64,000 nucleotides of DNA. It comes from JBJKRF01 sp046704785 (GTDB taxonomy: Bacteria > Chloroflexota > Anaerolineae > Anaerolineales > Villigracilaceae). Position numbers and translations under genes: made by a program. The stretch lies in NCBI GenBank assembly GCA_046704785.1, contig JBJKRF010000037.1, forward strand, positions 30,018-94,017. The letters are read 5' to 3'. The notes under the pieces were generated by a model. The model made no database searches and was not told where the DNA came from. It saw nothing but the letters and a program-made list of their open reading frames with translations. Below are positions 25,250-32,237 of the stretch, piece after piece (within the stretch, counting starts at the first letter, position 1; each line of letters opens with the position of its first letter).

Positions 25250-26632
25250 TTACTGGATAATATAGAGTGTAATGGACTGTGGTGGCAAGACCAGTTGACC
25301 GTCCGCCGGAATTGACTGTTGGCCGAGGTCCTCGGCGTTGTGCGAGGCGTCAAAGAGCCAGGTATCCGCGCTGGTTGGTGTGAGCCCCTGGATTTTAAGC
25401 GGCGCGTGCTGCTCCTGGTCAGACAGATTAATAACCATCAGAGTCAGTTGGCCGCTATCATTCTGTGCGGCATAGATCGAAACGTCCTGAATGCCGGAAG
25501 AAGCGTAGATGTGCTGCGTCCCGAAGTTCTTGTACATCTGGTAAACGTAATAGGTTGGGCGCACTTTGCCGCTGGCGATGAGTCCCAGGCCATCCTGCTG
25601 CCCGCTGGCCGTGGTCAGTAGCCACTGATTGACCATAAAGACATTTTCATTGATCAGGCGACCGAGCACATCGGCCCACCAAATGGCATTATAAAAGGAG
25701 TCGGGCGTGGCTTCGCCGCCGATGGCGCCGGTATAGTGGGAACCTGCCTCCGTGACCGCCACCGGCAGATCGTGTCCAACCGTCTGGCGGATGAGCCCGC
25801 GCAGATAGCGAACCGTGGCCGGCCATTCCGGCGGGTCCTGGCGCAAATCATTAATCGTCGCGCTCGGGCCGGTCATCTGCTTGGGGAACGGATAACGGTG
25901 GTAGGTCACCACATCCACAAGGTCGCCGTTCGCCTTGAGAAATTCGGTCATCCAATCGCGTCCGCTGGCGTCTTTCGGGTTGGACGCCGGGTCGGCAGTG
26001 AACTGGCTGAGTTCCGGACCGATCAATTTGATCGAGGGATCGACCGCTTTCATCGCTTCGGCAATCGCCCGCCATTCCTTGTTAAAACGTACGGTGTCGT
26101 ACTTCATGCCGGGGATGCTGGCGTAAAGATTGGGCTCGTTGCCAATCGACCAGTAGACGACGCCATATCCCTTTTCAATGTTGACGTAGTGCACGAGCTG
26201 CGCCGCCTTTTCCGGCGTGCCGTTCAGCAGACGCACCGAAAAGGTGGGCATGGCCCCGATTCGTTTGGCAATTCCCATGAACAGGTCGATCTGAAGAGTG
26301 GTTACATCATTTTGGTCCCCCCACGAACCAGCCGGAAAACGCAAAGCGGTAACGTCCGACTTCAAAGCATAGTCGATCATTCCAATCGGGATTGCCGTCC
26401 ACGGGCCGAAGTTCGACCCATAGACATAGGGGCTGATTGGCCCAAGCTTCATCCCTGGATTGACATATAAGACATTGGGAACAGAAGTCGAAATCGCAGT
26501 TGGAGACGGGAGGGGCGTCGAAGTTGGTGGGGCGGGTGTATCTGTTGGCATCGGCGTTGGCGGAGGAGTGGCAGGTCCGCAGGCGGTGAGTGAGACGGCA
26601 ACAAGCAGGGCGATTGTCAAAAAGCGGCGCAC
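25250..26632 (-). CDS. Lipoprotein glycoside hydrolase of clan GH-A type
   Basis: A 460-residue exported lipoprotein. The start is the GTG at 26632, with GGGAGA 5 bases upstream, giving VRRFLTIALLVAVSLTACGP, a short signal with lipobox LTAC. A Thr/Pro-rich linker follows to about residue 50. The catalytic domain shows a (beta/alpha)8 pattern with WSIGNEPNLY (probable acid/base Glu in NEP) and AVTEAGSHYTG (probable nucleophile), then a C-terminal beta domain. It recalls GH51/GH39/GH44/GH79-type enzymes but I cannot assign the family. The LacI-type operator 35 bases upstream joins it to the sugar regulon. Confidence 0.68.
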   Translation of the reverse strand: MRRFLTIALLVAVSLTACGPATPPPTPMPTDTPAPPTSTPLPSPTAISTSVPNVLYVNPGMKLGPISPYVYGSNFGPWTAIPIGMIDYALKSDVTALRFPAGSWGDQNDVTTLQIDLFMGIAKRIGAMPTFSVRLLNGTPEKAAQLVHYVNIEKGYGVVYWSIGNEPNLYASIPGMKYDTVRFNKEWRAIAEAMKAVDPSIKLIGPELSQFTADPASNPKDASGRDWMTEFLKANGDLVDVVTYHRYPFPKQMTGPSATINDLRQDPPEWPATVRYLRGLIRQTVGHDLPVAVTEAGSHYTGAIGGEATPDSFYNAIWWADVLGRLINENVFMVNQWLLTTASGQQDGLGLIASGKVRPTYYVYQMYKNFGTQHIYASSGIQDVSIYAAQNDSGQLTLMVINLSDQEQHAPLKIQGLTPTSADTWLFDASHNAEDLGQQSIPADGQLVLPPQSITLYIIQ

Positions 26633-26666
26633 GGCATTCTCCCAGATGCGGTGATATTGATATCCA

Positions 26667-26680
26667 TGTAACCGGTTACA
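26667..26680 (-). promoter_or_regulatory. LacI-type operator TGTAACCGGTTACA
   Basis: A perfect 14-bp palindrome identical to the site in front of lacI at 12578-12591. It is 35 bases upstream of the glycosidase start codon and downstream of the predicted -10 box (26694-26699), where bound repressor would block elongation or initiation. Confidence 0.82.
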
Positions 26681-26693
26681 CGGGGTAACTTCC

Positions 26694-26723
26694 ATTGTAC
26701 ACCTTTTCTTTTGTTTATGTACA
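26694..26723 (-). promoter_or_regulatory. Possible promoter of the glycosidase/PIG-V operon
   Basis: On the minus strand TGTACA (26723-26718) and TACAAT (26699-26694) are 18 bases apart. The -10 box is good, the -35 box matches TTGACA at 4 of 6 positions. Confidence 0.45.
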
Positions 26724-26841
26724 GAATGAAAACGCGCAAATTTGTAAATGGCATGTTCCTGAAGTGCAACACAGGCGCAAAAATTTCTTGTGGCGCCCAT
26801 GAATAAAACAGAATCTATCTCCATTATAAACACATATTGTG

Positions 26842-26870
26842 TTGACTCTACTCCAAACCTGCCCTACACT
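26842..26870 (+). promoter_or_regulatory. Sigma-70 promoter of the YifB-like gene, predicted leaderless
   Basis: TTGACT (26842-26847), a 17-base spacer and TACACT (26865-26870) place the expected start, 7 bases after the -10 box, on the A of the ATG at 26877. No ribosome binding site is present between them. Confidence 0.65.
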
Positions 26871-26876
26871 TAGCCC

Positions 26877-28400
26877 ATGCTTGCCAGAGTATTCTCCTGC
26901 GCCGTAATCGGACTCGAAGGCGTGATCGTCGAGGTCGAAGTGGACTACACCAGTGGTATGGGCGGCATGATCATCGTGGGCCTGCCCGATGCTGCCGTAC
27001 AAGAAAGCCGTGAGCGCGTCCAATCGGCGATCAAGAACGCCGGCCTGTCCTTTCCCCGTAAACGCGTCATCGTCAACCTGGCCCCGGCCTCCGTCCGCAA
27101 GGAAGGCCCTTATTATGACCTGCCGATTGCCCTGGGTGTGCTGGTCATGACTGGCATAGTCCCCTACGAAAGCGTCGAAAACACGTTGGTGGTGGGGGAA
27201 TTATCGCTGGACGGCAGCGTCCGTCATGCCAAAGGCGTTTTGCCGATGGCGGCAGCCGCCCGTCAAAACGGGTTCACACGTCTGATCGTCCCGGAAACGG
27301 ACGCCGCCGAAGCGGCATTGATTCCCGACCTGGACGTGATCCCGGTGGCTTCGCTGCGGGCACTATACCTGCACCTGACAGGAGAACAGCCGCTCCAGTC
27401 CCAACCCCTCGCCCCGTCCGCCGACAAAAGCGAATTGCTGCCCCCCACCGATTTCGCCGAAGTCAAGGGCCAGGAGCATGTCAAACGCGCGCTGGAAGTC
27501 GCGGCAGCTGGCGGTCACAACGTCTTGATGGTCGGCAGCCCCGGCGCGGGGAAGACCCTGTTGGCGCGCGCCATGCCCGGCATCCTGCCGGAAATGACCA
27601 TCGAAGAGTCGCTCGACGTTACGCGTATCTACTCGGTGGCCGACGCGTTGCCAGCCGGCATACCGCTCATCCGCCAGCGTCCCTTTCGGGCACCGCACCA
27701 CACCATCAGCCACGCCGGACTGGTCGGCGGCGGCAACTGGCCCCATCCGGGAGAAATTTCCCTGGCGCACCACGGCGTGCTTTTCCTCGATGAATTCCCT
27801 GAGTTTGGCACCCGCGTGCTGGAAGTCATGCGCCAACCCATGGAAGACAAGGTGGTGACCATCAGCCGTGCACAGGGTTCGCTGAGTTTCCCGGCCAACT
27901 TCCAACTCGTGGCGGCCATGAACCCTTGCCCGTGCGGTTATTACGGCGATCCGCTCAAACCTTGCACCTGCGCCCCGTCAACCGTGACCAAATACCAGAA
28001 ACGCATCTCGGGCCCCATCCTGGATCGTATCGATATCCACATCGAAGTGCCGCGCGTCGACTATGAAAAACTGTCCAGCAACCGGTTGGGCGAACCCTCC
28101 GCAAGGATTCGCGAACGGGTGGAGTCTGCGCGGGAGCGCCAGCGACGGCGTTTTGCCAACCTGAACCTGGGATGCAACGCCGACATGCGTGTGGGCGAAG
28201 TGCGCAAATTTTGCAAACTGGACGAATCGGGGGAGAGTCTGGTGCGCGCGGCCATGGCCCAGTTGCAACTTTCGGCGCGCGGCTATCACCGGGTTTTGAA
28301 ACTGGCGCGCACGATTGCGGACCTGGCGGGCAGTGACCAGATCCAAACCGCCCATCTGGCCGAGGCCCTGCAATATCGCCCCAAGTTAATGATGGGATAA
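26877..28400 (+). CDS. YifB/ComM family magnesium-chelatase-like AAA+ ATPase
   Basis: A 507-residue protein of normal YifB/ComM length. The N-terminal domain (about 1-170) is of the Lon-protease-like ChlI type (VEVEVDYTSGMGGMIIVGLPD, GPYYDLPIALGVL). The AAA+ core has Walker A GSPGAGKTLL near residue 220, Walker B LFLDEFPEF near 305, and a cysteine-rich AMNPCPCGYYGD segment typical of the family. ComM acts as a hexameric helicase driving branch migration of incoming DNA in natural transformation. It stands alone on the plus strand, divergent from the sugar operon, with a predicted leaderless promoter. Confidence 0.93.
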   Translation: MLARVFSCAVIGLEGVIVEVEVDYTSGMGGMIIVGLPDAAVQESRERVQSAIKNAGLSFPRKRVIVNLAPASVRKEGPYYDLPIALGVLVMTGIVPYESVENTLVVGELSLDGSVRHAKGVLPMAAAARQNGFTRLIVPETDAAEAALIPDLDVIPVASLRALYLHLTGEQPLQSQPLAPSADKSELLPPTDFAEVKGQEHVKRALEVAAAGGHNVLMVGSPGAGKTLLARAMPGILPEMTIEESLDVTRIYSVADALPAGIPLIRQRPFRAPHHTISHAGLVGGGNWPHPGEISLAHHGVLFLDEFPEFGTRVLEVMRQPMEDKVVTISRAQGSLSFPANFQLVAAMNPCPCGYYGDPLKPCTCAPSTVTKYQKRISGPILDRIDIHIEVPRVDYEKLSSNRLGEPSARIRERVESARERQRRRFANLNLGCNADMRVGEVRKFCKLDESGESLVRAAMAQLQLSARGYHRVLKLARTIADLAGSDQIQTAHLAEALQYRPKLMMG

Positions 28401-28490
28401 ATTACACTCGCGCAAAGGATGATGCCTATTCGCCGGGGGAAATGCAACTTTGGGCGGCTCAAGCAATTCAGAAAACTCAACCAATAAAAT

Positions 28491-28700
28491 GGTTTAACTT
28501 TAGTTTCCGCTAAGTCATATTTGACAGAATCACAAACTTGTGCATAAGGCATTTTTCGCACTTTTGTTGTTCATTCTGCCTTTGAAGAAAACAAAAATCT
28601 GCACGAAAAGTTCTAAATAGTTGTCAAAAAGACTGTTTTTCACGCATACACAGTATTCCCAATTTGTCAAACACCAGTTAGCGGAAAGTAAAGATAAATC
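28491..28700. repeat. 210-bp long-inverted-repeat element, MITE-like
   Basis: The two ends form imperfect terminal inverted repeats of about 36 bases (28491-28526 and 28665-28700), with 29 of 36 positions matching by eye. The core TTTCCGCTAA (28504-28513) pairs with TTAGCGGAAA (28678-28687), and TTTGACA is repeated in inverted form at the same spacing on both sides. The interior is AT-rich and has no convincing gene. No clear target duplication is visible. It fills most of the 392-base gap between the YifB-like gene and the response regulator gene; nothing else was seen there except the terminator at its right end. Confidence 0.5.
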
Positions 28701-28728
28701 AAAAACCGGACGCTCGCTTTGCGTCCGG
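28698..28728 (-). terminator. Terminator of the response regulator gene
   Basis: CCGGACGC (28706-28713) and GCGTCCGG (28721-28728) form a perfect 8-bp stem; on the minus strand it is followed by TTTTTGATTT. It lies 65 bases beyond the response regulator stop codon. Confidence 0.8.
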
Positions 28729-28792
28729 GCCGTAAGCCGTGAGGGGAAACAGTACCAGGTCGAACTTCGCTAGGAAACCTGCCAGCAGACCT

Positions 28793-29452
28793 TCAAACGT
28801 CCAGGCGGTACCCCACACCGCGTACGGTATGTAAGAAGCGGGGATGGTCCGGGTCCATTTCGATGGCGCGCCGCAGCCAGGAAATGTGCACATCCAAGGT
28901 ACGCGTATCGCCGGTGTAATTTGTATCCCATACTTTTTTGAACAGTTCCTCGCGCTCAATCACCTCGCCGCGGTGTTGCAGCAGAATCTGTAGCAAGAGA
29001 GTCAAGCGGGGCGTCAGGCGAGCATTCTTTCCCAGGCAACGCACGCGGCGATGTTCCAAGTCGAGGCGGATGAGCCCGGTGTGGATAACATTGCGTCCAT
29101 CGCCCGGTAGAAGTGGTTTGATGCGGTTGACCAGTTTCTGAACGGTGAAAGGCAGGTTAAGCACCGAATCGGCCACCGATTTATCCACCACCCGCTCTGC
29201 ATCCAAAATCAGAATGATCGGCTGCGGTTCCTTTTGCTTCTCACGCAGGGCATGGCAAATGCGCACCCCACTGGAACCGAGAGAAGCTGCATTGACCACG
29301 ATCACGTCCGGGTCGGTTTTCTCAATTTCCAAAAGCGCCGCGCTACCGTTTACCACGGGAATAACAGAAAAGCCCTTCTTTTGCAATGGACCCGCAAAAA
29401 AGGGGCGCTCTGCCTTCTTTCCCTCGATAATCAGGATCGTCGCGCTCGTCAT
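28793..29452 (-). CDS. OmpR/PhoB-type response regulator with degenerate receiver
   Basis: A 219-residue protein with an N-terminal receiver-like domain (1-120) and a C-terminal winged-helix domain (about 125-219: LTPRLTLLLQILLQHRGEVI, then TRTLDVHISWLRRAIE and VRGVGYRLDV). The receiver lacks key residues: the phosphorylated Asp position lies in VIVVNAASLGSSG, with Asn in place of Asp, and the usual KPF is LPF, so phosphorylation is unlikely. The start at 29452 (MTSATILIIEG) follows GAGGAG very closely; a GTG 9 bases earlier is possible. No kinase gene is adjacent. It is flanked on both sides by inverted-repeat elements. Confidence 0.85.
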   Translation of the reverse strand: MTSATILIIEGKKAERPFFAGPLQKKGFSVIPVVNGSAALLEIEKTDPDVIVVNAASLGSSGVRICHALREKQKEPQPIILILDAERVVDKSVADSVLNLPFTVQKLVNRIKPLLPGDGRNVIHTGLIRLDLEHRRVRCLGKNARLTPRLTLLLQILLQHRGEVIEREELFKKVWDTNYTGDTRTLDVHISWLRRAIEMDPDHPRFLHTVRGVGYRLDV

Positions 29453-29743
29453 TCTCCTCACCAGAAATATAAATGGGCCGGCCAGTAAGCGGCTCCCCCA
29501 GGAGATAAGTTAGAGAAAAAAAGACGGCCAAATCCATCTCGCCGTCAGCCAACCAACGTGAATTGATTATACACTAATCTTAACAAATCTCCACGTACCC
29601 CTCGGTACTAATTTGACGCGAATCTTAAAACCCATTTTTAAGAATTAATCTGTGGCCGAAAGAAGAACACGGAGATTGCCCACCACTGCTCTCGATGAAA
29701 GCGCCAATAACGGAAGTCCATCTTTACCAAACGGGCTCTTCAC
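29453..29743. other. AT-rich intergenic region upstream of the response regulator gene
   Basis: No gene is supported here. On the minus strand TATAAT (29571-29566) could be a -10 box giving a leader of about 110 bases; no good -35 box was found. An AT-rich inverted repeat, CTTAAAA and TTTTTAAG, lies near 29623-29643. The left flanking copy of the 9-bp duplication GCTCTTCAC is at 29735-29743. Confidence 0.4.
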
Positions 29744-29852
29744 GGGTGTGCGTCATTTTTTCGGGAATTGCTCAAATGGGTGGATGCTACCAGGCGGAAG
29801 CTGCTTTTAGGAGCCTGAAAATGTGACTTCCCCGAAATTTTGACGCACACCC
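29744..29852. mobile_element. 109-bp MITE with terminal inverted repeats and 9-bp target duplication
   Basis: Both ends start with GGGTGTGCGTCA (12 of 12 identical, inverted) and the similarity runs on through TTTCGGG, about 19 of 22 positions. The element is flanked by perfect 9-bp direct repeats GCTCTTCAC at 29735-29743 and 29853-29861, the expected trace of transposition. At 109 bp it codes for nothing and would need a transposase supplied in trans; an IS family with 9-bp duplications is implied. It sits 16 bases upstream of the -35 box of the rplI promoter. Confidence 0.82.
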
Positions 29853-29868
29853 GCTCTTCACATAAATG

Positions 29869-29897
29869 TTGACGGCACATCCCGCGTCTGGTAGAAT
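29869..29897 (+). promoter_or_regulatory. Sigma-70 promoter of rplI
   Basis: TTGACG (29869-29874) and TAGAAT (29892-29897) are separated by exactly 17 bases. Transcription would start near 29904, leaving a leader of about 100 bases before the ATG of the L9 gene. Confidence 0.7.
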
Positions 29898-29930
29898 GGC
29901 AGCCCAGAGCGTTGTACCCTTCGCTCCCCC

Positions 29931-29950
29931 TGCTGCGCCCCGGCGCAGCA
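29931..29950 (+). promoter_or_regulatory. Leader hairpin upstream of rplI
   Basis: TGCTGCGCC and GGCGCAGCA form a perfect 9-bp stem with a 2-base gap (so the innermost pair opens), followed by CTATTTTGG. It could act as an attenuator or a protein-binding leader; no direct evidence. Confidence 0.4.
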
Positions 29951-30006
29951 CTATTTTGGCTGCTCCCAAAGAGAGCCACATTTTGCCAGAAAGGGCTTGA
30001 AGCACG

Positions 30007-30675
30007 ATGAAAGTTCTCCTCACCAAAGATGTTTACAAACTGGGCCGCGCCGGCGATATCAAACGCGTGGCCGACGGCTACGGCCGCAACTACCTGCTTC
30101 CACAGGGCTTGGCCTTGCTCGCCACGCCAGGCGCGCTGAAACAGGCCGAACGGATTCGAGCCGAAGCGGCCAAGCAACGCGCCATCCTCAACCAGGAAAT
30201 GAACGCCGTCGCAGAGGCCTTCAAGGATATTACCCTGACCTTCCCGGCCAAGGCCGGCGAGACAGGTAAACTATACGGCTCCATTACCACGCAGGAAGTG
30301 GCCGACGCGCTCAAGGAAAAGACCGGCGGCGTGGAAATCAAGCGCCAGCAGGTGGACATGCAGCCCATCCGCCAACTCGGTGAACACAAAGCGCACATCC
30401 GCCTGACCATGGACTTGATCCCTGAAATCGACATCATCGTCTATCGAGAAGGCGAAACCGACCCGCTCCTTGAAGCCGCCGCAGAGGCCGCCGCCCAGGC
30501 TTCGGAGGAAACTCCCTCCGAAGCAGTCGCAGTCCAAGAACCCGCGACGCTTGCAGAGGAGGAATCCCCTTCGCAAGATGTCGATGCGCCAGCCGAGGAG
30601 CCCGTTTCGCAAGAGACAGAATCTGCCTCTACCGATCTCGCTGCCGACGAGTCCACTGCCCCGACCGAAGCCTAG
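30007..30675 (+). CDS. rplI: 50S ribosomal protein L9 with acidic C-terminal extension
   Basis: The first 148 or so residues match bacterial L9: MKVLLTKDVYKLGRAGDIKR, VADGYGRNYLLPQGLA, a long connecting helix and the C-terminal domain (LYGSITTQEVADAL). L9 binds domain V of 23S rRNA at the base of the L1 stalk. The protein is 222 residues; the last 70 or so form an Ala/Glu/Ser/Pro-rich acidic tail not found in typical L9. The gene is separate from rpsF-ssb-rpsR, which usually accompany it, and is driven by its own promoter next to the MITE. Confidence 0.95.
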   Translation: MKVLLTKDVYKLGRAGDIKRVADGYGRNYLLPQGLALLATPGALKQAERIRAEAAKQRAILNQEMNAVAEAFKDITLTFPAKAGETGKLYGSITTQEVADALKEKTGGVEIKRQQVDMQPIRQLGEHKAHIRLTMDLIPEIDIIVYREGETDPLLEAAAEAAAQASEETPSEAVAVQEPATLAEEESPSQDVDAPAEEPVSQETESASTDLAADESTAPTEA

Positions 30676-30698
30676 TTGGCGGCATTCTGTTGTTGGTG

Positions 30699-30746
30699 AC
30701 ATCACCGATCCAAGCCCGGCGTGGGATGAATCGGTGATGTTCTCTT
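30699..30746 (+). terminator. Terminator after rplI
   Basis: ACATCACCGAT (30699-30709) and ATCGGTGATGT (30730-30740) form a perfect 11-bp stem with a 20-base loop followed by TCTCTT. It ends 8 bases before the next start codon. Confidence 0.65.
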
Positions 30747-30754
30747 AAAATCAC

Positions 30755-32176
30755 ATGCTCAGTATTGGCGAACGGCTCAAACGGGCCCGGGAAGCCCGCA
30801 AACTCAGCATCAAAAAAGCATCCGAAGCGACACGCCTGTCCACCTACTACATCGAAGCCCTGGAAGCCGACGACCTTTCCATTCTACCCTCTGCAGTGCA
30901 GGCGCGTGGTTTTTTGCGTCTGTACGCCGATTTTTTAGGACTGGACACCGACGAACTGCTCGAACGCCAAAAAGAGCATCCGGCTGAGGAGGCAACCGGG
31001 CTTGTCGGGCCGCTGCCTTCGCTCCAGTCTTCCCCGCAGCCGGACTCTTCGCCAGAGGAGGAGTCCCCCCCGCCAGCAAAAACCGTCCCGTCGCCTCCTC
31101 AGCCGGAAACACCTGCCATAACGGAGGCCGACCACGGGGCGCCAGAAGCGGAATCCGAGCCGGAAGCGAAGCAGCCCGCCAGAACGACCGTCTCGCGCCT
31201 GCAATCGCAGGTCATCTTCAACGAAATTGGTCAACAACTGCGCGGGCGTCGTGAATTACTGAGCCTGACACTGGATGAGATCGAACGCCACACACGCGTG
31301 CGCAAGAATTACCTGATGGTAATCGAGAGCGGCCGCTTCGACGAAATTCCATCTCCGGTGCAGGCGCGCGGCATGTTGAGCGCCTACGCCAGTTTTCTGG
31401 ATATGGACAGCGAGGCGATGTTGTTGCGCTTTGCCGATGCGTTGCAGGCCCGGCGTTTGGAACGCCAACCTGCGCAGCCCAGCGCATCCGCACGCCCGCG
31501 GATGTTCCTGCCCTTCTGGCTGCGGCGCTTCGTCAGCCCAGACCTGATCTTCGGCGGTGGTATGATCGTCATCTTGATCGGGCTGACTTTATGGGGCGCC
31601 GCGCGCCTTCTATCTTCAGGAGCAGCCAGCCCGCTAGCCACGCAACAGGCGCCCTCCATTTCAGATGTGTTGCTCTCTTCGCCCATTGCCACCTTCGACC
31701 TGACCGAAGTCTTGCCGACCAGTGTAGCCGAATTGGGCACGCCCAACGGCGATCAGACCAGTGAGGCCAGCAGCACCCCCATTCTCTCTGGAGGTAGCGC
31801 CGTGCAAATCACGGCTATCATTACCGAACGCACCTATCTACGAGTGACCGTAGACGGGCAGGTCGCCGAGGAAGACCGGGTCGCTCCGGGCGCGGCCTTG
31901 AGCTTTGAAGGAAATGACTCGATCGAAGTGCTGACCGGCAGCGGTTCCGGTATACAAATCATCTATAATCAGCAGAACCTGGGCGTGATGGGAAACTTCG
32001 GCGAAGTGGTCGACCGCGTCTACACGTCCAACGGTGTGGAAACGCCTACTTCGACGCCCAGCCCGACGCCGACCATTACAATGACGCCCACGCTGACGCC
32101 CAAACCGTCACTGACCCCGCGCTTCTCGCCGGTGCCCAGCCGGACGCCAACGCCAACGATAACGGCCACGCCGTAG
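30755..32176 (+). CDS. RodZ-like membrane protein with two HTH domains
   Basis: A 473-residue protein with a duplicated RodZ-type helix-turn-helix module: residues about 3-65 (IGERLKRAREARKLSIKKAS, then VQARGFLRLYADFLGLD) and about 157-220 (IGQQLRGRRELLSLTLDEIE, then VQARGMLSAYASFLDMD). A Pro/Glu-rich linker separates them, a membrane helix lies near 267-288, and a DUF4115-type beta domain (about 345-420) is followed by a Thr/Pro tail. RodZ normally has one HTH that binds MreB and sets cell shape. Two copies are unusual and could bridge two filaments or bind DNA; function beyond membrane anchoring is inference. Confidence 0.82.
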   Translation: MLSIGERLKRAREARKLSIKKASEATRLSTYYIEALEADDLSILPSAVQARGFLRLYADFLGLDTDELLERQKEHPAEEATGLVGPLPSLQSSPQPDSSPEEESPPPAKTVPSPPQPETPAITEADHGAPEAESEPEAKQPARTTVSRLQSQVIFNEIGQQLRGRRELLSLTLDEIERHTRVRKNYLMVIESGRFDEIPSPVQARGMLSAYASFLDMDSEAMLLRFADALQARRLERQPAQPSASARPRMFLPFWLRRFVSPDLIFGGGMIVILIGLTLWGAARLLSSGAASPLATQQAPSISDVLLSSPIATFDLTEVLPTSVAELGTPNGDQTSEASSTPILSGGSAVQITAIITERTYLRVTVDGQVAEEDRVAPGAALSFEGNDSIEVLTGSGSGIQIIYNQQNLGVMGNFGEVVDRVYTSNGVETPTSTPSPTPTITMTPTLTPKPSLTPRFSPVPSRTPTPTITATP

Positions 32177-32237
32177 TAGATAGAACGGGAAGAACACCCT
32201 CTCTGATTCTTTTAGAGCGTGATAAGGACTTAGCGGT

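Noticed and set aside
29740..30177. 145-residue minus-strand frame over rplI and the MITE
   Set aside because: It is antisense to the clearly recognisable L9 gene and runs through the MITE, so it is not a real gene.
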